Part shown: piece by piece, positions 37,804 to 47,407 of the stretch | Layout of the letters: each line of letters begins with the position of its first letter | Position numbering within the stretch: position 1 is the first letter of the stretch | DNA from: Cerrena zonata | Taxonomy: Eukaryota; Basidiomycota; Agaricomycetes; Polyporales; Cerrenaceae | Assembly (NCBI GenBank): GCA_038087015.1 | Contig: JASBNA010000044.1 | Coordinates: forward strand, 310,001-374,000 | Length of the DNA stretch: 64,000 bases | Direction of reading: 5' to 3' | Made by a program: the position numbers and the translations under genes | The notes under the pieces: model-generated | Databases searched by the model: none | What the model was told of the DNA's origin: nothing | Seen by the model: only the letters and a program-made list of their open reading frames with translations

Positions 37804-40599
37804 TTAGATTAATCCGTCAAGAGGTCCATTATCGTCACTTCCCTTGATCAGGTTCATCGTATCAAAAATCGCTTGCTTGACGGTTTTAGATAGACTACCC
37901 GACTCTTCAGGAGAATCCAAGTTGTAGAGTGAGTTCAATTGAAATGCTAGATATTCAGCTTTTTCCAAGTGACTGAGGTTCTTACCTCCTCTTTTTGTTT
38001 TGACCCATTCCCATAGTTCCTCGTTATCCTTTGTTAAATCCTGGACTTTGCCATCATAATCTATTTTTTTACTTTTGATTGCATCAAGAGTAAGTAACAA
38101 ATGAGAGCTGAGTAGCAATTGGCTTTTGATTAAGTTAGTGTTTTCATTTGTTATTCTAAATATTTGCAATTGCAATAATAGTATCATTACAAGGAATGAA
38201 AATATAAAATAGCAAACCAAGACGATATTATTCTTAACAAATTCACGGAAGGAGAATTGGGACATTGAAGTGTGAATTTTATTACCTGCAAGTGATTTCT
38301 TAGCTGATTTTGATCTAACCACCTTTTTGGGCTCTTGGGAAGCATCTTCTTGCGTAGTTGGCTTGACGATTGTTGGACCATCCACCAAATAAGTATTTTG
38401 GTCAATTTCTACTTTCAAGGTAGTTAACAAATCTTTAACACTACTCTCTTGACCTGCAGCTGTGGACTTTTCAATAAGACTTTTGATCCATGATCGACCT
38501 GTCCAATTTATATAATAAGATATTTTGAGATTTGTGGTATTATCCGGTCCCCAAGTGAAACAATACCTCGTCACAACTGTGAAGGAATTTCCCAGAGGAA
38601 CATCGGGTGTTGCAACCACTGACTTCATTGAAATATAATCAGTGAAATTAAGGTGTTCAATAATTTCACTCACTTCACATTTGGTTGATTTAGGGCCAAC
38701 TGAGTAATTAAGAGCTCTCTTATAAAAATACTTTCTTTCGAGTTTGGTTGGATCACTTTCCATTGGATGGAATTTATCATAATCAGATATTTCACTAGCA
38801 TCGTGATCTTCCAAGAATTGTTTATGAAATGAAGTGTTGCTACTACCAAATAGAATATCATATACGATACCTACAGGGGCATTGATTATTTCATTGCATA
38901 AGTCAACTTCATTACTTTCTCTATCATGATTTTCAAAAGATGTTGGTGTATGAATTTCAGGTCCCATATTAGTATAGCCACAGTCTGGCTTAAATTTCAA
39001 AACTTTTGTATCAACTGTTACTAATCCCCCCTTAGAGTCAGCTATTGATTTATGAGGACTTGCTGAGGTGGAATCTGGAATCATATCAGAGCTACCATCC
39101 GATAAATCATCATTATCAGAGTCATCTAAGCTAACATCGTCGCTGTCATTGATTTCACCGTCACCGTCTTGATTATTATGATCAGCGTCATCATCCACAG
39201 ATAGCATATAGGCATCAAATTTTTTTCCACTTTCCGAAGAAACTCTTCGATGGCTAGGATCAGATTGCACATTTTCATTATCAGATGTTGTACTGAGAAT
39301 ATCATTTACTGATTTTAATGATTTACCAGTTGTGCCTTCCCATACGCTCACCATGAAATCAAATGTCATATCTCTTGAAAGAAAACTAGCAAAGCTATGT
39401 TTTTCAGTTTTAGTTTGAATCATTATACCATTAGGAAATAGTCCAGCTGTGGTTTTCTTTTCAAATCGTATGATATCGTCCATTGGTATAGCTAAGTTGG
39501 TCACCCACCCAAGCAAGTTGGAGTTAAAGCAAATATTGTGCTCACTGATATAGATTCTTCCTTGTAATAGAATTTCCCGGCTTAATGCACAAGCAAAATC
39601 ATCCAATAATCTATCCGTAAGGTCCAAATTTCTGAAGAGTTGATGAAAGTCGGTATTCCTTTTCATAATAGCATACCTATAATTTGTATCTTTGAATTTT
39701 TCTTTGGTATATAGCTTGACGTCATATTTTTCCTCTTTATCGAGTAATTCCTCGATACTAGCTACAGAATCTGCGTTGGCATGGTTGTTGCTTGATTTTC
39801 TATAGCTTATTATCTTTGGAGAAACAGGACTTTGGAAAGTACCATCAGCCTTACTCAAATCGGGAGTTGTTTTACTTTTCAAACTTTCGGTATCAATTGA
39901 TGGCCTTTGATCAGTATTCCCATTTATAGTAGCATCAGAAGCTTGCAGTTGCATGGCATATCTCATATTCTCCATTGCTGCAGATTTAGGTGAAATGATT
40001 TGATCCTTTTGTTTATCTTTTTCACCTAAGGAATTTGGTTTGCTTTCTTTAGATAGTATTGAGTTGGCATCTTCACGAGTTGTGTAAGGATTTGCGGGTA
40101 CTGATTTTACAAGAAATGGGGACTGTAGAGACATTGAGGATAGCGAAGAATTTGTGGACGAGCCGGGTGCAAATGCTTTGAGTTGTTCTCTCCGTCTTTT
40201 GATATCGGGATTTCTATTATTGGACAGGTCAGAAGACGATCCCGAAGCATTGTCATTATTGTCATTACTATCATTAATTTCATTATCGCCTTTATCAGCA
40301 TTACCAATTGAGCCAATGTCTTTGGCCTCACTACCGTTGGAAGTAGCTTTTTCATCAATTGAGCCATCATCAATTTTCGGATTACTTTGAACTTTAGAAT
40401 CACTTTTCGTAGACACTTTCGATTCGGAGCTTAGAGGTTTATCTTGCATGCTCTTTTCTTTTTCAGCCAGTCCGTTTGGTTGTTTAGATGTAGTTTGCTG
40501 GTCCTTTTCATTACTGGCATCTTTCAGTATAGGTAAGGACTCGGTGGATGGGGGAAAACTGTACGACCATGCATCGTCATCATCTACGTCAATATTCAT
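37804..40599 (-). CDS. LAM-family ER membrane sterol-transfer protein (GRAM + VASt)
   Basis: A 931-residue intact frame. The N-terminal 280 residues are acidic and Ser/Asn-rich. A GRAM domain lies at about 310-415 (FHQLFRNLDLTDRLLDDFAC, ILLQGRIYISEHNICFNSNL, GWVTNLAIPMDDIIRFEKK). An Asp-rich linker follows. One VASt/StART-like lipid-binding domain lies at about 560-740 (NEIINAPVGIVYDILFG-like start, SYYINWTGRSWIKSLIEK end). One membrane anchor lies near 785-812, then a C-terminal coiled segment. Yeast Lam/Ltc proteins with this layout move sterols at ER contact sites. A single VASt domain and no BAR domain fit the Lam5/Lam6 type better than Ysp2/Lam4, by inference. Confidence 0.85.
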   Translation of the reverse strand: MNIDVDDDDAWSYSFPPSTESLPILKDASNEKDQQTTSKQPNGLAEKEKSMQDKPLSSESKVSTKSDSKVQSNPKIDDGSIDEKATSNGSEAKDIGSIGNADKGDNEINDSNDNNDNASGSSSDLSNNRNPDIKRRREQLKAFAPGSSTNSSLSSMSLQSPFLVKSVPANPYTTREDANSILSKESKPNSLGEKDKQKDQIISPKSAAMENMRYAMQLQASDATINGNTDQRPSIDTESLKSKTTPDLSKADGTFQSPVSPKIISYRKSSNNHANADSVASIEELLDKEEKYDVKLYTKEKFKDTNYRYAIMKRNTDFHQLFRNLDLTDRLLDDFACALSREILLQGRIYISEHNICFNSNLLGWVTNLAIPMDDIIRFEKKTTAGLFPNGIMIQTKTEKHSFASFLSRDMTFDFMVSVWEGTTGKSLKSVNDILSTTSDNENVQSDPSHRRVSSESGKKFDAYMLSVDDDADHNNQDGDGEINDSDDVSLDDSDNDDLSDGSSDMIPDSTSASPHKSIADSKGGLVTVDTKVLKFKPDCGYTNMGPEIHTPTSFENHDRESNEVDLCNEIINAPVGIVYDILFGSSNTSFHKQFLEDHDASEISDYDKFHPMESDPTKLERKYFYKRALNYSVGPKSTKCEVSEIIEHLNFTDYISMKSVVATPDVPLGNSFTVVTRYCFTWGPDNTTNLKISYYINWTGRSWIKSLIEKSTAAGQESSVKDLLTTLKVEIDQNTYLVDGPTIVKPTTQEDASQEPKKVVRSKSAKKSLAGNKIHTSMSQFSFREFVKNNIVLVCYFIFSFLVMILLLQLQIFRITNENTNLIKSQLLLSSHLLLTLDAIKSKKIDYDGKVQDLTKDNEELWEWVKTKRGGKNLSHLEKAEYLAFQLNSLYNLDSPEESGSLSKTVKQAIFDTMNLIKGSDDNGPLDGLI

Positions 40600-41310
40600 T
40601 TTACTTTTTAGAGATTAAACACCCAATAACTCTTTGAATTGAATATATTATTCTTATTAGTCAACTTTAAATTATAAACCTAGTATTAGCAATTTCATTT
40701 AGATATTTTTAAAAAGAAATGATTTTGTGTTGGTTAATATCTTCGGTATACGAGTGATGGTAGCATAACGGTACGGGTTTTATGCCAACTATTTTCTCGT
40801 TGTCTTGCTAATGGGTTATTCGGTTACGACTTCACAGCAGCCGGTTTAATCTATACGACAACACCCAACTAACATGTCCAGTCTAATTAAACGAATTAAC
40901 TTCAACATAACCTACTTGCTTGGTAACAGGTATTGTAAACGAAGAAAATGGTTGTGTAGTGATGCTTTGATACGAATTAATTAAGGGGTCTACGATAGAT
41001 CACAAGATCCAGAACTACAATATCGATACTATAAGGTACTAAAGAAATAAAACGACGTGTCATTAAAATTTGCAAATATACAAGATTATTTCTCGTGACA
41101 TGAAACTTTGATAATAAAAAATCAACCCCCGGAAGATAATAATTATATATATACCAGTAGATGTACGTCCTAAAAAAACCTGGTCATGAAGACTATTGAA
41201 AAATTAGGATAATTAAAAATACAGTTTTTATAATAGGAAAATGGTTTTTTGATGTGAATGGAAATGGGAATGGTTTTGGTTTTAGATGATGTAAGAGTGG
41301 AAGAAATAAA
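40600..41310. other. Intergenic region, LAM gene promoter / RPS1 3' side
   Basis: A 711-bp gap, AT-rich, with no supported gene. I checked 40740-40860 for a tRNA and found no T-loop or acceptor pairing. Nothing else is recognised. Confidence 0.4.
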
Positions 41311-42081
41311 TTAAACGGATTCTAAAACGACATCTTTGAAACCAGAGGAAACTTTTTTACCTTTATCATCAGTGGTGGCTTCACCGTGTAAAGACATTAA
41401 AGCACCCAAGTCAAATTTTGGTTGTTTTAATAATTTAACTTTTCTGATGTGAATGTTTTGTAAAGGTAAGATAGTTTGAGTTGATTTTTCAATTTCACGA
41501 CCAATAACTTCTGGAATTAATTTAGAAGTTAATTGAGATAAAGTAACATTGGAAACTTCTCTTTGCATAATTTCAATCATCTTTTTTCTAACATCACTTA
41601 ATTTAGAAGATTTGGCATAAGTAGTCTTTTTAACTTGGTTAGCTTGTCTTTTAGTGAATGCAATAGCAAAAATTCTTAAAACATAATCATCAGCAGTTTT
41701 AACAGTGACATTAGCTTCAACTAATGATTGCCATTTTCTGACTAAAGATCTTAATTTATCAGAAGTAAATTCTAAACCGTGGAAGTTGGTTAATAAGTTT
41801 TTACCTTGAACTTCATCAACTCTCAATTTAACTTTTCTGTAAGAGTGATCTTCAGTACCTTGTAAATCAGCTAAACAAACTTCAACAACACGACCTTTCA
41901 AACCATCGGCAGCGTTTTTTAAACCAGTAGATTTGTTAATTAAAGTTTTACCAACGTTTCTGTTTTCAAAAGTGGATGGGGCTTTGATATCGTACCATTC
42001 TTTTTTACTGAATGGATCAACAGCTCTCTTCTTCAAACCTTTTTTACCTTTCGACAATCTCTTATTTTTACCAACAGCCAT
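41311..42081 (-). CDS. RPS1: 40S ribosomal protein eS1 (RPS1)
   Basis: A 256-residue intact frame, the length of yeast Rps1. Signatures are [19 protein letters not shown] and [17 protein letters not shown] at the N-terminus, then [40 protein letters not shown] and [20 protein letters not shown]. The end [12 protein letters not shown] followed by a Lys/Glu tail is typical. No intron interrupts the coding part. Codon choice is strongly biased. A CACGTG box and a TAGGGCTT element lie about 290 bp upstream and fit the Cbf1/Tbf1 control described for ribosomal protein genes in Candida. Confidence 0.97.
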   Translation of the reverse strand: MAVGKNKRLSKGKKGLKKRAVDPFSKKEWYDIKAPSTFENRNVGKTLINKSTGLKNAADGLKGRVVEVCLADLQGTEDHSYRKVKLRVDEVQGKNLLTNFHGLEFTSDKLRSLVRKWQSLVEANVTVKTADDYVLRIFAIAFTKRQANQVKKTTYAKSSKLSDVRKKMIEIMQREVSNVTLSQLTSKLIPEVIGREIEKSTQTILPLQNIHIRKVKLLKQPKFDLGALMSLHGEATTDDKGKKVSSGFKDVVLESV

Positions 42082-42811
42082 TTTTCTGTGTTAATCTATA
42101 TAGAAGGAAAAGAAAAACCCAGGAAAAACGTAAGTGAAAAATTGTACCAATATAAGTTGAAGAGCTATCGAGCGCACCCAGTGAAATTTTTTTACCTCCC
42201 TCGTTTCTCGCCGATTCAATAGAATTCTTAAGAATACTGGTGCGGAGCCTATACCGAGGGCCCGGATATCGTGGTGTTTGTATGCGTAAAGTCATGCGTT
42301 TTGTTCAAGGAAACGACTTCCGAGCACCAACCACCAACTGCTGATGGACTGTGCCAAAAACCACGCACGTGCAAACACGTAGGGCTTGTGCCGCTCCGTG
42401 ACTGCTTTTTTTATATTCATTTTGTCTTCTTTCTCTTCACCGTAACTCAAAGGGTTGAGCTTTCGTGAGTTGCAAAATGTACGGATCTACTGGATGAATT
42501 GAATAAATGATATTAATTAAGAAACTTGTTTATTCAACAAACTGGAAGCTTCTATATGCTAATATATATAAAAAGTAGAGAAATAAGTTTTGTAAAACCA
42601 AACCCGAGTAGATAAAAATAAAAGGTAATAAATTATCATAATGTTAGTGTAAAAATAAATATCGTTTCATAACAAAAGAATAGTAAAAAAATAGAGAATT
42701 GAAATAATACATTATTCACTGAAGTCATTCAAGAAAGACCATGGATGAATAAGTTTGGATAATAATAACAAGGTAGAAAAAACAGAAAAAATTTAATCAA
42801 ATAGAAATAAT
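42082..42811. promoter_or_regulatory. RPS1 promoter region / ILV5 3' region
   Basis: A 730-bp gap. The half next to RPS1 carries the CACGTG/TAGGGCTT pair and T-tracts. The half next to ILV5 (42600-42810) is very AT-rich, as expected for a 3' UTR. No gene. Confidence 0.5.
42366..42390. promoter_or_regulatory. CACGTG plus TAGGGCTT ribosomal-protein promoter module
   Basis: CACGTG at 42366-42371 (palindromic within GCACGTGC) is followed 9 bp later by TAGGGCTTGTG at 42380-42390. Published work on Candida ribosomal protein promoters assigns Cbf1 to the first and Tbf1 to TTAGGGCT-like elements. That these sites work for RPS1 is inference. Confidence 0.5.
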
Positions 42812-44011
42812 CTATTGGTTTTCTGGACGTAATTTTCTAACTTCTTTACCGACTTTCCAAATTTCCATATTTCTAATGATTTCTAATTCTTTTTCTAAGT
42901 TTTCACGGTAGTCTGGAGAACCATTGAAGTCCAAAGATCTTTGAGTTTCAGAACCGTTCTTAACGGATTCGTATAATTCATTGAAAACTGGTTTCAAAGC
43001 GTCTTTGAATCTTGGGTACCAATCTAAAGCACCTCTTCTAGCAGTGGTGGAACAAGCATCGTACATGTAGTCCATACCGTATTTACCAATTAATGGGTAT
43101 AAAGATTGAGTAGCTTCTTCAACGGTTTCATTGAAAGCTTCAGATGGAGTGTGACCGTTTTCTCTTAAAACTTCATATTGAGCTAAGAACATACCGTGGA
43201 TACCACCCATTAAACAACCTCTTTCACCATATAAATCAGAGTTGACTTCTCTTTCGAAAGTGGTTTGGTAAACGTAACCAGAACCAATGGCGACAGCTAA
43301 AGCAATAGCTTTTTCTTCAGCTTTACCAGTGATATCATTCCAGACGGCATAAGAAGAGTTGATACCTCTACCTTCTTTGAATAAAGTTCTGACAGTTCTA
43401 CCAGAACCTTTTGGAGCAGCTAAAATAACATCAACATCTTTTGGTGGTTCAACATGAGTTAAATCTTTGAAAACTGGAGAGAAACCATGAGAAAAGTATA
43501 AAGTTTTACCTGGAGTGATTAAAGGTTTAATAGTGTTCCAAGTTTCAGATTGAGCAGCATCAGATAATAAGTTCATGATATAAGTACCTTTATTGATAGC
43601 TTCATTAACTTCAAACAAGTTTTCACCTGGAACCCAACCATCTTCAATAGCAGCTTTCCAGGAAGCACCGTTTTTTCTAACACCAATGATAACATTTAAA
43701 CCATTGTCTCTCAAGTTTAAACCTTGACCATAACCTTGAGAACCATAACCAATTAAAGCAAAAGTATCATCTTTGAAGTATTCTAATAATTTTTCTCTTG
43801 GCCAGTCAGCACGTTCGTGGACAATTTCTTCAGTACCACCAAAGTTAATAGATTTAACACCACGAATAGCAGTTGGAGCCATAGATTGTTTAGAAACAAC
43901 TGGACGAGCAGCGTTAGCTAAAGCAGATAAAGCTCTTTTAGAAGCAATTTGTCTAGAGGCACGGCTAGAAGCAGTACGAGCCATACGAAGGGAAGCGTTT
44001 CTGAAAGACAT
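42812..44011 (-). CDS. ILV5: Ketol-acid reductoisomerase ILV5
   Basis: A 399-residue mitochondrial acetohydroxyacid reductoisomerase, second step of isoleucine/valine (and so leucine) synthesis; in yeast it also packages mitochondrial DNA. Residues 1-50 form an Arg/Ala/Ser presequence. The NADPH fold has GYGSQGYGQGLNLRDNGLNV with the Rossmann GxGxxGxG and VIIGVRKNGASW. Metal and substrate residues lie in the helical domain (EVNSDLYGERGCLMGGIHGM, then DACSTTARRGALDW). The length equals that of the fungal enzymes (395-400). Strong codon bias suggests high expression. A TATATATA box at 44094-44101 and a Leu3-type array at 44244-44265 lie upstream. Confidence 0.97.
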   Translation of the reverse strand: MSFRNASLRMARTASSRASRQIASKRALSALANAARPVVSKQSMAPTAIRGVKSINFGGTEEIVHERADWPREKLLEYFKDDTFALIGYGSQGYGQGLNLRDNGLNVIIGVRKNGASWKAAIEDGWVPGENLFEVNEAINKGTYIMNLLSDAAQSETWNTIKPLITPGKTLYFSHGFSPVFKDLTHVEPPKDVDVILAAPKGSGRTVRTLFKEGRGINSSYAVWNDITGKAEEKAIALAVAIGSGYVYQTTFEREVNSDLYGERGCLMGGIHGMFLAQYEVLRENGHTPSEAFNETVEEATQSLYPLIGKYGMDYMYDACSTTARRGALDWYPRFKDALKPVFNELYESVKNGSETQRSLDFNGSPDYRENLEKELEIIRNMEIWKVGKEVRKLRPENQ

Positions 44012-44364
44012 GATTAATTTAGAATTGAATTTGTTTGATGAAGAAAAAGAAAAAGAATGAAAACTCTAGCCAATTGAGAGATACTTGACTAACTATATAT
44101 ACTAGAACTGGACGGGGGGACGTAAAGGTGAAAAATTCGTCGATGCGATTTATGCAGGATTTTCTTCCCTAGTGTTCAATTAGTATGAGTCAATAGTAAG
44201 AGGGGGGTCGTGCCAAACCTGGGGACCGGCCGCCGTTGCGGTACCGGAACCGGAACCGGGACCGGAATGGTTCTCTAAGATGCCTTCAACGGAGAACCGG
44301 AGACAGTTCCATCGATTACACTGATAACTAAGTATATGCCTTATATTCGTTACTATTCATTAGA
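44012..44364. promoter_or_regulatory. ILV5 promoter region / kinase 3' side
   Basis: A 353-bp gap holding the ILV5 TATA box (44094-44101) and a GC-rich island at 44200-44300 with the Leu3-type array. The island stands out against the AT-rich surroundings. Confidence 0.6.
44244..44265. promoter_or_regulatory. Overlapping triple Leu3-type palindrome upstream of ILV5
   Basis: CCGG occurs four times at exact 6-bp steps, forming three overlapping palindromes: CCGGAACCGG at 44244-44253, CCGGAACCGG at 44250-44259 and CCGGGACCGG at 44256-44265. Each fits the Leu3 zinc-cluster core CCGNNNNCGG, and CCGGAACCGG is the classic LEU2-type site. It lies about 235-255 bp upstream of the ILV5 ATG, whose S. 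cerevisiae orthologue is a Leu3 target. Confidence 0.75.
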
Positions 44365-45687
44365 TTATTTACTATCATTTTTCAATGATAAGGTTTTGAA
44401 GAAGATTTCGAATTCATTATCTTCATCTTCTTCATCCAAATCATACCAAGACTTTGATTGTAAAGAAGAATCCACCAAAGAAGGTACATTAATATTACTT
44501 AAATTTTTCGAGTCATTTGAGTCATTCGATTCATTTGATAAATTACCGTTCACGTAATAATTTATTTGAGAATTACTAGTATCGGAGATTTGTTCATCTA
44601 ATTTGAAAACGTCATCATTATGAATCACGTCATCATCGAAAAGTAATTCATCTTGATCATCATCAAGATAGAATAATTCATCATCAACGGTTAAACCTTT
44701 ATTCCAATTTTTTTCTAAATCAAGGATGAATTGATCAAAGTTTCTTTGATGAATTTTAGACTGATATTGAGATAAATCATCTTCTAGACCACCGATATTT
44801 AAGATATTCATGAAAATTTCAAAACAATTTGAATTCATCATTGGATAAATATCGTATAAGATATCATGTTGATTATAAAAAACAAATTTTTTGAAATTAT
44901 AATCCGATTCTAAAGATTTATAATTAGAGTCATTTGGAATTGGTTTGAAAGGAGCATTACCAAATAGAGCAGTCAATAAGGTGATTCCAACCGACCAATA
45001 ATCTGCAAATAAAACATCGTATTCAATTTTATTTTGGAAAAGAGGACTTGAGTGAGCGAAAACTTCAGGAGCCATGTATTTTTCCGTACCGATATCGAAA
45101 TCACTACTGAATCTTTTATTAGTAGCCAACCCCCAATCACAAATTTTAACTTGACCGATTGAATCAAACAAGATGTTTTCTGGCTTAATATCGCGATGGT
45201 ATATACCTAAAGAATGAGCATAGTTCAACCCATTATAAATTTCTTTTGCCAAAGTCCAAATTTCAACATTGGCCAATTTATTTGCACTATGGATCAATTC
45301 ATATAAATCGCCATTTGGGCAGTATTCTAAGATTAAATGGATGAAATCTCTCGATTCAAAATGATCTAACAACTGACAGATGTTAGCATTGGCTCTGCCC
45401 AACGTCTTCAAATGGTTGATTTCATTGAGCGCCATCAATCTCAACTCCTTATTCGACTTGTAGATCGACTTCATGGCAACTTTAGTCTTGGTATGGATAT
45501 TATAGGCCAAAGTCACTTTACCAAAAGAGCCATTTTCAATTGGCTCAACGTACCGGTAAGTATTCTTCAATAAGTATTTAGAAGATTCATAAGCTTTATA
45601 GTCATCAAATTTAGCATTAAACGATTTCGTAACGGTATTTGCACTGCGGGATTCATCAAGAATCAATGGAGATATAACAGAAGTCAT
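44365..45687 (-). CDS. Serine/threonine protein kinase, Ran1/Ksp1/Sks1-like
   Basis: A 440-residue intact kinase. The Gly-rich loop is GSFGKV near residue 52 and the catalytic lysine is in VAMKSIYK. The catalytic loop is HRDIKPEN and the magnesium motif is DWG (KICDWGLAT) in place of DFG. The activation segment ends in YMAPEVF. The C-terminal 110 residues are acidic and Ser/Asn-rich with no fold. The short format and the EYCPNGDLYELI hinge recall the fungal Ran1/Ksp1/Sks1/Vhs1 group, which act in nutrient and meiotic control. I cannot name the orthologue. The next gene upstream is HYR1. Confidence 0.85.
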   Translation of the reverse strand: MTSVISPLILDESRSANTVTKSFNAKFDDYKAYESSKYLLKNTYRYVEPIENGSFGKVTLAYNIHTKTKVAMKSIYKSNKELRLMALNEINHLKTLGRANANICQLLDHFESRDFIHLILEYCPNGDLYELIHSANKLANVEIWTLAKEIYNGLNYAHSLGIYHRDIKPENILFDSIGQVKICDWGLATNKRFSSDFDIGTEKYMAPEVFAHSSPLFQNKIEYDVLFADYWSVGITLLTALFGNAPFKPIPNDSNYKSLESDYNFKKFVFYNQHDILYDIYPMMNSNCFEIFMNILNIGGLEDDLSQYQSKIHQRNFDQFILDLEKNWNKGLTVDDELFYLDDDQDELLFDDDVIHNDDVFKLDEQISDTSNSQINYYVNGNLSNESNDSNDSKNLSNINVPSLVDSSLQSKSWYDLDEEDEDNEFEIFFKTLSLKNDSK

Positions 45688-46343
45688 TATAACGTGAAAT
45701 ATATATAAAAGACCAACCGGAAAAGTTATTAAATAGAAATGAAAATTAAATACAAGCTAAAACCAAAAAAACAACAAAAAAAAAAAAAATATATATATAT
45801 ATAAAAAATTGAAAAATCACAGCTAAGAGTCTAATAAGATCGTAAGATCAATGCAATGGGAAAAACCAGGCAACCGATAAGATCTCCAGTAATACCGTAT
45901 TGAACAGATGGACGTTAAAGAGATGAGAGTGAACTGGGCGATAGAGAGCGTAAATAAAATAACCGATAATCAACTAATGCCCTATAATAACCTGGGAAAG
46001 GAGTAGTATATATAACCAAACCAGACGTAAGTGAGATCTCCACTGTGAGTTAAAGAATGTGACAGAATTCCAAAAATGACCTCACTTTGAAAGAACACCA
46101 CAGAATAAAATAGGGGATGGAGTAGTGTTGCAGACCAATTCGAGATAACCCAACATTTCGATAAGCTTCTTTATCTTTTACCGCTTAGGGAAGGGCGGTG
46201 TGTGGGTGTTTTCCTGTCACGTGATTACGGGTACTAGGGGGGTTTTGTCTTTTTTTGGATGTGCGGGTGTTTGATTTATTGGGTGTACAGGTGTTTGGTT
46301 TGGGATGTACAGGTTTCTTCTTTAAATACATTAATATACATTA
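45688..46343. other. Intergenic region, kinase promoter / HYR1 3' side
   Basis: A 656-bp gap with an A-run followed by (TA)n near 45779-45803 and a CACGTG box at 46218-46223 (GTCACGTGA). No gene seen; short frames at 46255-46509 overlap HYR1 on the other strand and are shadows. Confidence 0.45.
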
Positions 46344-46826
46344 CTACTTAAGCAATTCTTCGATTTTAGGAGCAATACTGGCAGGTTTGGCAATACTGGA
46401 GTATCTTTCTACAACGTTACCTTCCTTGTCAACCAAGAACTTTTCAAAGTTCCACTTGATTCTGGTCAAACCCAATAACCCGGATTTTTCTCCCTTCAAG
46501 TACTTGTAGACGTCATCGGCCTTGTCACCATTGACATCGATTTTCTTTAATACTGGGAAAGTGACCCCGTAGTTCAAAGAGCAGAAGGACGCAATTTCCT
46601 CAGAGCTGCCTGGTTCTTGCGATGCGAATTGGTTACATGGGAATCCAATCACTTGCAATCCTTGATCGGCGTATTTCTTATTCAATTCTTCTAATTCTTT
46701 ATACTGAGGAGTGAACCCACATTTGGAAGCAACATTCACAATCAATACCACCTTACCCTTCAACTCACTGAATGGGAAGGGCTTACCGGCTTTGTCGAGG
46801 GGGGTTAATTCGTAGAACTTGGACAT
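46344..46826 (-). CDS. HYR1: Thiol peroxidase / glutathione peroxidase-like HYR1 (GPX3)
   Basis: A 160-residue Gpx3-type peroxidase; in yeast it senses hydrogen peroxide and oxidises the factor Yap1. The peroxidatic cysteine is Cys36 in NVASKCGFTPQY and the resolving one is Cys82 in SFCSLNYGVT, both at the numbers of yeast Gpx3. Cys64 lies in GFPCNQFASQEPG with the catalytic Gln70. The WNFEKF motif supplies the Trp. The start is the ATG complementary to 46824-46826; seven more residues upstream would begin with TTG. Intact. Divergent from RRF1. Confidence 0.95.
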   Translation of the reverse strand: MSKFYELTPLDKAGKPFPFSELKGKVVLIVNVASKCGFTPQYKELEELNKKYADQGLQVIGFPCNQFASQEPGSSEEIASFCSLNYGVTFPVLKKIDVNGDKADDVYKYLKGEKSGLLGLTRIKWNFEKFLVDKEGNVVERYSSIAKPASIAPKIEELLK

Positions 46827-47407
46827 TTGGATGATGCTCTCCAACAATTAACCAGCATCTCAGGAGATTTCTTCTTATTTATACCCTGAGGAAGGGGTTG
46901 TGTGCAGGCCCAGCTCTTCTCAGTCAGTTATTCAATGAATAATCAGCCTTACGCGGCCAGAGTCCTTCGGATGAAAGAAGTTGTGCCGAAAGCTCTAGTT
47001 ACTCCGGAGTTTGTTTGGTTCAACGGTTGAAAGTGAAACTCCGTGCCATCAGAAATATCAGAAAGGTTGGAGATACTCCACAAATTAGTAATTGGACCCA
47101 CTGGCCAGACCGTGAGAAGGTATTGTGTTCGTTTGGTCGGACCTACTGGAGTTAACTCGGGGAGCGTACTACTGATTCATTGGTGATTGGAGATTCTCCA
47201 AGATTAGCCCAAGATCCACCGAAGATTCATCGACTCATCCAGGTGTCGATTCTTTTGAGATTCATCGTTTAGTTAGCAGATCTATTAGGATGGGAATGGC
47301 AGGTAATTGCTGCAATTTTTCCAAGGCACGACAAGGTTGAAAATTTTCTCATTATAAACGGTTTGATATTAAACGGGTATACTTTAGAATCCAATTCAGG
47401 CCCTCCA
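46827..47407. promoter_or_regulatory. Divergent promoter region HYR1 / RRF1
   Basis: A 581-bp gap. It holds a perfect palindrome TTATTCAATGAATAA at 46928-46942, about 105 bp from the HYR1 start. Several GGAGAT.CTCC-type repeats lie near 47068-47200. No gene. Confidence 0.45.

Noticed and set aside
40740..40860. Possible tRNA in the gap before RPS1
   Set aside because: GGTTA and GGTTT words occur but no cloverleaf can be drawn by eye.
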